A stretch of DNA of 64,000 nucleotides from Serripes groenlandicus (taxonomy: Eukaryota; Mollusca; Bivalvia; Cardiida; Cardiidae), in assembly GCA_031761405.1 (NCBI GenBank), contig JASEVX010000003.1:149516555-149580554 (forward strand), given 5' to 3'. Positions 46,401 to 55,729 of this stretch are shown here, in pieces (position 1 is the stretch's first letter; every line of letters starts with the position of its first letter). The position numbers were made by a program, and so were the translations under genes. The notes under the pieces were generated by a model. It made no database searches. It saw only the letters and a program-made list of their open reading frames with translations, and was not told the origin of the DNA.

Positions 46401-46640
46401 GAGCTGTTCCACGAGAATACCAACATTATGGACTCTGCGTAATGTATCCACCCGGATCATCCGCGCAGGCTAATCCGGGACAACACATTCCGCCTCAGGG
46501 GGATAGAGGTATAGGGTAATGATTCCTGAAACAGAAAATCATAAGGAGGTGAAAAAGTGTCTGTCCGGGTTAGCCTGCGCGGCATGCTTAGGCTGATCCC
46601 GGGTCGAGTCCACGATGTTGGTTTTCTCGTGGAACGGCTG
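46401..46640 (+). mobile_element. GAGCC-type MITE, copy 9
   Basis: GAGCTGTTCCACGAGAATAC to TTCTCGTGGAACGGCT. Small deletions in both foldbacks. Flanks are CTATATAT and GATATATAT. Confidence 0.9.
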
Positions 46641-47189
46641 ATATATATTTTACCCTTCACACGATAGTATTAATTCTAATCCAACTACTGGAACGAATTC
46701 TATATTGTTATAAATGCTGTTCACATTTCAAAATGATTTAAAACATAAACATCGTCATATCAACGAATAGTAATAATTACCCGAAGAATTGAAACAGCCA
46801 TGTGTTCTCTGATCGCACCGGAACGGGTCAGTCTTATTAATTCAGACTTTACAGGTGAGGCGCACTTGTAAGCGTATTACAAACCGCAAATGATTGTTAG
46901 TAGGGGGTGGGTGTATGTTAATTTCAATGAATGTTGATTTCATTATCAGCAATAAAGTTCTATTAGCTTTTCAAGACCCCCAGGAAAAAAGAAGCCCACT
47001 CATTTGCCCGTTCATTTGCCGTTCTTTCGTTCGTTCGTCGGCGTTCTTTCGTCCGTTTTTCCGACGTTCCTTCGTCCTTTATTAGGTCATGTATGATCAT
47101 AAAAAACCCAGAAAACTATCTCGCTTTCTAATAGTTGTATTTGCATGCTAAGCGTACTGAATATAGACGAAATTATGAAATTATATGAT
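46641..47189. other. Unique stretch, low complexity at the right
   Basis: CGTTCTTTCGTTCGTTCGTC and related bases at 47020-47080 form a short (TTCG)-like run. No gene seen. Confidence 0.5.
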
Positions 47190-47435
47190 ATGTGTGTGTG
47201 TGTATATGCATATTATTTATGTGTATGTATGTATGTGTATGAGTGTGCATGTGCAAGTGTATGTATATATATATGTGTATACATTTATGTATGTATGTGT
47301 GTGTATATTTATAAGGGTGTATGTATGTATGTATGTATGTATGTATGTATGTATGTATGTATGTATGTATGTATGTATGTATGTATGTATGTATGTATGT
47401 ATGTATGTATGTATGTATGTATGTATGTATGTATG

Positions 47436-47469
<34 letters not shown>

Positions 47470-47491
47470 TGTATGTATGTATGTATGTATG
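47190..47491. repeat. (TATG)n microsatellite with degenerate left flank
   Basis: From 47319 to about 47491 the tetranucleotide is nearly pure, with one TATATATG interruption near 47437. From 47190 to 47318 it is a mixed GT/TATG sequence. Minus- and plus-strand open frames here (Met-Tyr-Val-Cys or Tyr-Ile-His-Thr) are repeat by-products. Confidence 0.95.
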
Positions 47492-47495
47492 CATA

Positions 47496-47930
47496 TAACA
47501 TTAATTTCCTTTCATTCTAACTGACTTGGGTTAGCTTGTATGTGCTTGAAGTATTGTATTGTATAAGCAATAAACTTTGTAAGTTTAAGTCTAATATAAT
47601 ATTCTTCTTCTTCTTCTTCTTCTCCTCCGAAAAAGAAAGCAGTCATTTATCCCATGAGTAATGTTCTCCATTGTGAGTCCTAACGGTGAACTTTTGATAC
47701 TTTGATTTTTTATAAATTAGTTATTTTATATAGATTTTAACAAGTGTAAATATAAAAAATCTAACGACTTATAGTTGTCTACTTATAGTCTTTATGGTAA
47801 AAATCTTACTACTTATAGATGTCTACAAATAATGTGTCAACAAATACACTCTTGAAGCAATCGGTAGATTTCTAAAAAAGTTGCACACGGTAACAGATTC
47901 GGGTAAAGCTAGGCGCGAAACACTGTTTGT
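47496..47930. other. Unique AT-rich stretch
   Basis: Contains a short (TTC)n run at 47603-47621 and degenerate CTACTTATAG repeats near 47770-47825. No gene seen. Confidence 0.5.
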
Positions 47931-48180
47931 TTAACCCTTTCCTACTTATAGACGCTCTCTGACGCCTATACAGCAGTTGTCTTTTGAAAACATTGTGACA
48001 AAAGTAGCAATTGCTTAAAACGAGCAATTTCTCCTTTTGCCAGAATGTTTTATACTTTCAGTCACTTTCATCTATAGAGATGTTTCATGCGTTTGCATAC
48101 ATGTAGATGTTTTCGAAGTCGTCTGCTGCAGAGTTATTGACGCCGCGTGGGAGCGCGGCGTCAGTATGGGATAGGTTTTA
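47931..48180 (-). mobile_element. TTAA-type MITE with a small GC-rich hairpin inside
   Basis: TTAACCCTTTCCTACTTATA, GACGCTCTCTGACGCC, AATTGCTTAAAACGAGCAAT, GTCGTCTGCTGCAGAG, GGGATAGGTTTTAA. Between the CTGCAG block and the right end sits GACGCCGCG-TGGGAG-CGCGGCGTC (48139-48162), absent from other copies. Confidence 0.85.
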
Positions 48181-48575
48181 ATTTTGTACCATGGGGTGAC
48201 GTAATCGAAAAGGGAGAAACCAATGTTATTATTGTTAAAAAAACCTCTGTTGTTTGATTGAAAAAAACAACCTTTATGAATCAATAAATTGTATTAACTG
48301 ATTTAAGAAACAACAAGATACAAAATACGTTTGTCTTCTACCGTTATTACAAAACTTTATACACATTTAATTTGTATTTAATAACTTTTCCCCAACTGTC
48401 TAGGCTACGCTGTTTTTGATTGTTTGGTTTACGGCCCTGACCCAATTCATCAAAGCTCAGAGAAAAAGTTCACTTTTCCCAAACTTTCTAGGCTACGCGT
48501 TTTTAATTGTTTAGTTTACGGGCCCAAAATTCGCCGGATGTTTTTGCCTATTTATAAAAGTGTGTGAAGTTGGCA
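48181..48575. other. Unique stretch left of the 104-bp satellite
   Basis: An imperfect direct repeat (CTAGGCTACGCTGTTTTTGA, CTAGGCTACGCGTTTTTAAT) occurs at 48400 and 48489. No gene seen. Confidence 0.5.
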
Positions 48576-51345
48576 GAGCATTAGACGTTAGACATTAGAC
48601 ATTCAAAAAAAATATTCGAATGTCTAATTAGACGTTAGACATTCGATTAGACATTCGCTAATTTTGATTATCGAATGTCTAATTAGACATTAGACATTCA
48701 ATTAGACATTCAGAAAAATCGCAAATGTTAGATATCGAATGTCTAATTCGACATTAGACATTCAATTAGACATTCGCAAATTACAAGATCTATAACCCAA
48801 ATTCGTCGGAGGTCATTGTACATTCAAAAAACGAATGTCTAATTGGTCAGTTAGACATTAGACATTCGATTAGACATTCGCAAATTAAGGGATTTAGGTA
48901 CCAAATTCGTCGGAGGTCATTGTACATGCAAAAAACGAATGTCTAATTGGTCAGTTAGACATTAGACATTCGATTAGACATTCGCGAATTACGCTATTTA
49001 GGTTCCAAATTCGTCGTAGGTCAACGTACAATCAAAAAACGAATGTCTAATTGGTCAGTTAGACATTAGACATTCGCTTAGACATTCGCAAATTAAGAGA
49101 TTTAGGTACCAAATTCGTCAGAGGTCATTGTACGTGCAACAAACGAATGTCTAATTGGTCAGTTAGACATTAGACATTCGATTAGACATTCGCAAATTAC
49201 TATACTTAGGTTCCAAATTCGTCAGAGATCATTGTACATTCAAAAAACGAATGTCTAATTGGTCAGTTAGACATTAGACATTCGATAAGACATTCGCAAA
49301 TTACAAGATCTATAACCCAAATTCCTCGAAGGTCATTCTACATTCAAAAAACGAATGTCTAATTGGTCAGTTAGACATTAGACATTCGATTAGACATTCG
49401 CAAATTAAGAGATTTAGGTACCAAATTCCTCGGAGGTCATTCTACATTCAAAAAACGAATGTCTAATTGGTCAGTTAGACATTAGACATTCGATTAGACA
49501 TTCGCAAATTAAGAGATTTAGGTACCAAATTTGTCGGAGGTCATTGTACGTGCAAAAAACGAATGTCTAATTGGTCAGTTAGACATTAGACATTCGATTA
49601 GACATTCGCAAATTACTATACTTAGGTTCGAAATTCGTCAGAGATCATTGTACATTCAAAAAACGAATGTCTAATTGGTCAGTTAGACATTAGACATTCG
49701 ATTAGACATTCGCAAATTACAAGATCTATAACCCAAATTCGTCGGAGGTCATTGTACATTAAAAAAACGAATATCTAATTGGTCAGTTAGACATTAGACA
49801 TTCGATTAGACATTCGCAAATTACTATACTTAGGTTCCAAATTCGTCAGAGATCATTGTACATTCAAAAAACGAATGTCTAATTGGTCAGTTAGACATAA
49901 GACATTCGATTAGACATTCGCAAATTACAAGATCTATAACCCAAATTCGTCGGAGGTCATTGTACATTAAAAAAACGAATGTCTAATTGGTCAGTTAGAC
50001 ATTAGACATTCGCAAATTACGAGATTTAAGTACGAAATTCGTCGGAGGTCATTGTACATCCAAAAAACGAATGTCTAATTGGTCAGTTAGACATTAGACA
50101 TTCGATTAGACATTCGCAAATTAAGAGATTTAGGTACCAAATTCGTCAGAGATCAATGTACATTAAAAAAACGAATGTCTAATTGGTGAATTAGACATTA
50201 GACATTCGATTAGACATTCGCAAATTACAAGATATATAACCCAAATTCGTCGGAGGTCATTGCACATTAAAAAAACGAATGTCTAATTGGTCAGTTAGAC
50301 ATTAGACATTCGATTAGACATTCGCAAAGTAAGGGATTTAGGTACCAAATTCGTCGGAGGTCATTATACATTCAAAAAACGAATGTCTAATTGGTCAGTT
50401 AGACATTAGACATTCGATTAGACATTCGCAAATTAAGAGTTTTAGGTACCAAATTCGTCAGAGATCAATGTACATTAAAAAAACGAATGTCTAATTGGTC
50501 AGTTAGACATTAGACATTCGATTAGACATTCGCAAATTACAAGATATATAACCCAAATTCGTCGGAGGTCATTGCACATTAAAAAAACGAATGTCTAATT
50601 GGTCAGTTAGACATTAGACATTCGATTAGACATTCGCAAAGTAAGGGATTTAGGTACCAAATTCGTCGGAGGTCATTATACATGCAAAAAACGAATGTCT
50701 AATTGGTCAGTTAGACATTAGACATTCGATTAGACATTCGCAAATTAAGAGATTTAGTTACCAAATTCGTCAGAGATCAATGTACATTAAAAAAACGAAT
50801 GTCTAATTGGTCAGTTAGACATTAGACATTCGATTAGACATTCGCAAATTACAAGATCTATAACCCAAATTCGTCGGAGGTCATTGCACATTAAAAAAAC
50901 GAATGGCTAATTGGTCAGTTAGACATTAGACATTCGATTAGACATTCGCAAATTAAGGGATTTAGGTACCAAATTCGTCGGAGGTCATTATACATGCAAA
51001 AAACGAATGTCTAATTGATCAGTTAGACATTAGACATTCGATTAGACATTCGCAAATTAAGAGATTTAGGTACCAAATTAATCAGAGATCAATGTACATT
51101 AAAAAAACGAATGTCTAATTTGTCAATTAGACATTAGACATTCGATTAGACATTCGCAAATTAAGAGATGTATGTACCAAATTCATCAGAGATCAATGTA
51201 CATTAAAAAAAAGAATGTCTAATTGATCAGTTAGACATTAGACATTCGATTAGACATTCGCAAATTAAGAGGTTTAGGTACGAAATTTGTCTGAGGTCAT
51301 TGTACACGCAAAAAACGAATGTCTTATTGGTCAAATAACTTGAAC
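48576..51345. repeat. 104-bp palindromic satellite, about 25 units, with higher-order structure
   Basis: Each unit has a conserved core: CGAATGTCTAATTGGTCAGT, then TAGACATTAGACATTCG, then ATTAGACATTCGCAAATT. CGAATGTCTAAT and ATTAGACATTCG are inverted 12-mers, so each unit can fold. A variable spacer follows. Spacer types are alpha (AAGATCTATAACCCAAATTC), beta (GRGATTTAGGTACCAAATTC) and gamma (TATACTTAGGTTCCAAATTC). From about 50150 to 51090 the order beta-prime, alpha, beta repeats with a period of exactly 312 bp. Marker GATCAATGTA occurs at 50151, 50463, 50775 and 51087. The first about 250 bp are irregular, with extra TTAGACATTAGACATTC copies, and one unit near 50010 is shortened. Confidence 0.95.
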
Positions 51346-51900
51346 ATATTGATAACTCGAACATATCGATATCTCGAACATACCGATGACTCGAACACAT
51401 CGATATCTCGAATACATTGATAAAACGAATGTTTTTAACTTGAACATTTATTGACAAATCGAACATATCGATATCTCGAAACTTTCGATATCTCGAACTT
51501 TCCAATATCTCGAACTTTCGATATCTCGAACTTTCGATATCTCGAACTTTCCGATATCTCGAAAAAAAAATGTTTTTTTTTTTTTTTCTTCTCGATATCT
51601 CGAACTTTCCAATAACTTTTCGATATCTTTAAAAAAAAAAAATCTCGATATCTCGAACTTTATCGGAAAGTTCGAGATATCGACAAGTACGAGATATCGA
51701 CAAGTTCGAGATACCGAAAATTTCGAGATATCGGAAAGTTCGAGATATCGAAAAAAAATATAATTTTCTTTTTCGAAAAGTTCGAGATATCGGAAAGTTC
51801 GAGATATATCGGAAAGTTCGAGATATCGGAAAGTTCGAGATATCGAAAAATATATTATTTTTTTTCTCGTTATCTCAGAAATTTGCGATATCGTATTTTT
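51346..51900. repeat. Large inverted repeat of a CGATATCTCGAAC motif
   Basis: The left half has many CGATATCTCGAACTTTC units on the plus strand. The right half carries the same units inverted, GAAAGTTCGAGATATCG. The turning point is exact: 51646-51661 and 51667-51682 are perfect 16-bp arms around a 5-base loop. Poly(T) and poly(A) patches interrupt both arms. The left edge grades out of the last 104-bp satellite unit (CGAATGTCTTATTGGTCAAA). Confidence 0.92.
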
Positions 51901-51923
51901 TGTTTATATACTTCCGTTTTTAA

Positions 51924-52012
51924 CTCCACTGGCTGAAAGCCAGTCGAGCTTATGTCATGGGGAATCGTCCGTCCTGCGTTCGTGCGTGCGTGAGTGCGTC
52001 CGTGCGTGAGTG
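51924..52012. repeat. Hairpin followed by a GTGCGTCC-type run
   Basis: CTCCACTGGCT and AGCCAGTCGAG (51924-51948) pair with one mismatch around GAA. GTGCGTGCGTGAGTGCGTCC follows. I recall this hairpin plus octamer arrangement from repeats in other molluscs, but could not check it. Confidence 0.6.
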
Positions 52013-52145
52013 CGTACTTACGAGAGTAAACTTGTTGGATAGTGTTTTTTCGTAAACCCCAGCCACCACCCTTATAAGACACTTTGATAAGTGTTTTTTT
52101 TTATACAATTGTGTTATGGGTATCTAATTAACATATTATTGCTAT

Positions 52146-52208
52146 TTATTCCGTAAAGGGGGGATAATTACGGAATAAACCATGTGCTTGTTGGGTATAC
52201 CCAACAAG
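52146..52208. repeat. Hairpin and 22-bp perfect palindrome
   Basis: TTATTCCGTAA (52146-52156) and TTACGGAATAA (52168-52178) are perfect inverted 11-mers. Nine bases later 52187-52208 (CTTGTTGGGTA and its inverse) is a perfect palindrome. They may mark the end of the interspersed repeat to the right. Confidence 0.85.
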
Positions 52209-52830
52209 AGAACATCAAAGGAAAACACCCAACAAACGCCTTTTGGACGTACGTGCGTGCATGCGTGCGTCCGTCCGTCCGTAAACGTTTTGCTTCAAAC
52301 TGTTTCTCCTACCTAACCACTGGACCAATTAGGATGAAACTTCATAGGAAGTATCCTCTCAATGATCTCTCCTTAGTTCCTCAAACTGTTTGGGATCCAT
52401 GCAAAATTCTGGTTTCCGAAAGAAAAAACAATGAAGACTTAAACAATCTTCTTCTCCTCCGTAGGTATCAGGCCGATTTTCAAATAATTGTGTAGTAGTG
52501 AAGACTTAAAAAATCTTCTTCTCCTCCGTAGGTATCAGGCCGATTTTCAAATAATTGTGTAGAAATGTTGCTTGGGTGACCTTCTTTCAGATTTTTTCGA
52601 GCCAAGTTGATTGGTCGAAAACTATGGCCGCCAGAGGGCAGAGCTATTTTTGCCTTATAATATGGTTATAGTGAAAACTTAAAAAATCTTTTATATATAT
52701 ATATATGACCCTCTATCAGATTCCTTCAAGCCATGTTGATTGGTAAAAAACATGGCAACCAGGGCGCGGGGCTGTTTGAAGATTTAATTGGCAGTGGAGC
52801 GATACTGGCCCTCTTGGGCCTCTTGTTGTT
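52209..52830. mobile_element. Interspersed repeat of unknown class
   Basis: Contains a second CGTCCGTCC run (52246-52275) and a roughly 67-bp tandem duplication (52432-52498 and 52499-52565, AAGACTTAAANAATCTTCTT). Two diverged copies follow of a block reading TTCAGATT, AAGTTGATTGGTCGAAAA (52587-52640 and 52716-52770), each with ATGGC and CCAG near its end. The 103-codon frame at 52184-52495 has no recognisable domain. Repeats of this style are common in invertebrate genomes; I cannot assign a class. Confidence 0.5.
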
Positions 52831-53214
52831 ATCATACTTCTGATAAACACGAAGGAGAATATACTTCACCCTCTCCTTCCAAAGCTTGTGTCACACTTAA
52901 TTTATAACTAGAGACATTACATGTTAATATTTAAGCACCTATGTGATGTTTTTTTTTATCTAATTGATCTAGTTAGAGCAGATTTGAAACCGTGTATTGG
53001 TAAAAAATTAAGAAACTTCATGTTGTATGGTAACCTTTTATTATAGGCTATGGTAGCCAGGTGAGCAATATAGGCACATCTTGGCCTTTTTGGTTATGAT
53101 AAAGGGACATTTGGCCTTCTTGTTCGAAATATTTACATCCTGTCTGTTTTCACACGTTATTTAAATGTACTGAACTACATCTGCTTCCTTTAAGTCATGC
53201 TTCAAAATCATGCG
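52831..53214. other. Unique stretch, nothing recognised
   Basis: No gene seen. Confidence 0.5.
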
Positions 53215-53274
53215 CGGCGTCCTTTGATGCTCTGCATCAAAATTCGTCTTGTCTTATATGGGAAAGGGTTAACT
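53215..53274. mobile_element. TTAA-type MITE, right-end scrap
   Basis: AATTCGTCTTGTCTTATATG then GGAAAGGGTTAAC. It meets the next copy head-on. Confidence 0.6.
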
Positions 53275-53275
53275 G

Positions 53276-53480
53276 TTAACCCTTTCCCAACTATAACAAC
53301 TATGCAGCAGACGAATCGAAATCATCTAAACAGAAAATAACATATCTCTACGAAGGAAGGTATAATTAGTGAAAAGAGTTGAAAAGATTGTGGAAAAGGG
53401 GAGAATGATCTTTATGAACAATTTCTCCTTTTGTCACAATGATTTCAAAAGTAATCTGATTGTATGAAACATGATATTTA
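53276..53480 (+). mobile_element. TTAA-type MITE copy
   Basis: TTAACCCTTTCCCAACTATA, ATGCAGCAGACGAATCG, AAAGAGTTGAAAAGATTGTG, AATTTCTCCTTTTGTCACAA. The right CTGCAG block is replaced by an unrelated stretch. Confidence 0.8.
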
Positions 53481-53540
53481 TTCACAGAGTCGTCTGTTGT
53501 GATAATTTCTTAAGCAAACTGAAAAATGTTTAACATTTGT

Positions 53541-53710
53541 ATAAGTATAATTTTGATTCATAATTGATAACAGTGTGGGAACAGAATAAAATTGCCTTTA
53601 ACGAAAAAATTCTCTTTTGCCCAATTCTTTTATTTTTTTCCTACGATATTTTCAAAAGTCGTCTGTTACACAGTTGTCTCAGAAGTCGGCTGTAACATGG
53701 AATGGGGTAA
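53541..53710 (+). mobile_element. TTAA-type MITE, diverged right part
   Basis: TTGATAACAGTGTGGGAACA, TTTTGCCCAATTC, TTTTCAAAAGTCGTCTGTTA, TAACATGGAATGGGGTAA. Confidence 0.55.
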
Positions 53711-55729
53711 AAAGGCCAAGGGTAAAACAACTAGGTGCTGCCTTTGAACTCGGGACGACAAACAAAAGTGAATGAAATTTAAATATGATCATAAAATATT
53801 CAAATATTTTCTTATTTGTATTAACATTCAGATGCTATGTATACAATCTACGCACAAACTTATCCGATTTCATATATTTGCATATCGGCGATCGTACAAC
53901 GGCCTGTCTATAGCTGTTTTACGTCGACTGAATTGGTAAGATGACGCATAGAGTTAACATCTCTTTCGTCTGTCTGTCTTGTCGTCTGTTCGTGTGATCT
54001 GTCACACTTGTACTTTTAAACTTAGCAGGTGACACACGTGTTCCCTGTTTCTTCAGTCAACCTTAAGAGTAATACTGCATATATATAAACTGTTCTCCGA
54101 AAACCAACCTTGGAGCATTTAAAGCACGTTTAGATCCAGATCAACGCATCCGCGCACATTGACTGTATCTGAACTGTTCGCCTATAAGCTTATGAGGGCT
54201 TTTAGAAGGTTTGGATCCTTTTTGTTACTTTTGCAAGTGTAATAGTTATGTTTGGTGTTGTTTTTACAGAGCACCGTTCATACAAAGCTTGCATGTACCT
54301 CGGTGACATCCAAACCAATTTTACTATGAATGTCAAACATTTCCTGAATGTTTCTGCAAATTCAGAGATCCGATATGCAAGTTAGATGCAATATTTTAGC
54401 CAATCAAAACCCTCGATATGTTCTGTCCGGAACAGTCGATTACAAAACGCGGTTTCTGCACCACAAAAAAAGCCATTTAATGCATGAAAACCGGGTAGTT
54501 TTAAACTTGTATTTGTTAGTTTGTTTGTGATGCATGACGAGGGGTGTGGCTTAAAACACGATCTCGGATCTATGTATTATCGGCGAGAAGTGAATATTCA
54601 GATCAGACTACGTGAATGCGCGGGAGGATCTTAAGCTACATTGTCGCAAACTTTTGAAATGTACATCCTTCATATTTGATATGGCGCAGCCTCTGAATTG
54701 AAAACTTGGTAAAGCAAACAACATCGGATTTCGCTAAAAATCGTGTTATTATTTTTATTCCTCCTCTGGTTCAAACATTCAAAATTACAAAATCTACTTT
54801 ATATGTATGTATAAAGTTTATAATTTAGTGAATGTCGCATAATATACTCTTTATAAAATGTATATTTGAGTAAGACATATCCTCCGAAGATTGGTTTGCG
54901 CTGGAGACACAGAACTTCAAAAAGTGTTTTTTTCTTCTAACAAAATCTGCAAATAGTATTAGTATTGCGTTGACTTTATACTCTTTTTAAACTGATTCAA
55001 AATCATCCACCTACATTTTATTAACGTGTTTTATGTAGCATCGAGATACACAGGTACCACTTGCCATATTTTACATATACAAAATTAAACTACGCCAAAT
55101 ACTTCCGCGGCCATGCTAGTCTACATTCAAATAGTCCCTAAAAAAATAAACTTTGTTTGCGTAGAAATGAGTGTATAACTTCACCAGAATGCATTAAATA
55201 TATGACATTGAGTTTCAATTCATTGTAAATATATTATGTATAGGATGCACTGGAAATTATTGATTAGATCATTTTTAGTAATTTGACATTATTTACCTCC
55301 CAGCTTGGAAGTAGTGTATGTGAAAAACAAGTTTCGTCCCAGCCCGATTTTGCCCAAAATGACGGTTACCATCTTCGCGGGATGAATTCTTTCTTGCATT
55401 AAACATGACTCCCCATTTACATTAGATTATGTTAAAGCTTAGAGATAACTCTTTTCAATGATATAGGGTGTTCTACCTGTAAAACGCTTGGGAAGTGTGA
55501 CAATTGAGGGTTAAAACTGGTTGATTTACATGGAGGGAATTATTTGGTGTATTGTAACCTTTAATCAACCGCATTTACAAAAAGAAATGTTTATCTGGCA
55601 GACCTTGATAATTTCTTTTAAGATTTAAACAGTTTAATAGACTCACTTCATTATTATTGATAAATAGTTGAAATAAAACAATTTGACATCATTTTTAGCT
55701 TTTAAGTGTTTTACGACGCATTCAGTAGT
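53711..55729. other. Long AT-rich stretch, no gene recognised
   Basis: CTGTTCTCCGAAAACCAACC at 54090 followed by TTAGATCCAGATCAACGC may be a decayed end of a GAGCC-type MITE. The 60-codon frame near 54348 has no recognisable domain. Confidence 0.45.

Noticed and set aside
47145..47524. Open frames in the (TATG)n tract
   Set aside because: Pure microsatellite translation.
40616..51345. CRISPR array, suggested by regularly spaced repeats
   Set aside because: Units are contiguous tandem repeats without unique spacers, and the sequence is eukaryotic.
54090..54170. Eleventh GAGCC-type MITE copy
   Set aside because: Resembles only the AAAACCAACC end and a short GATCCAGATCA part; no right end.
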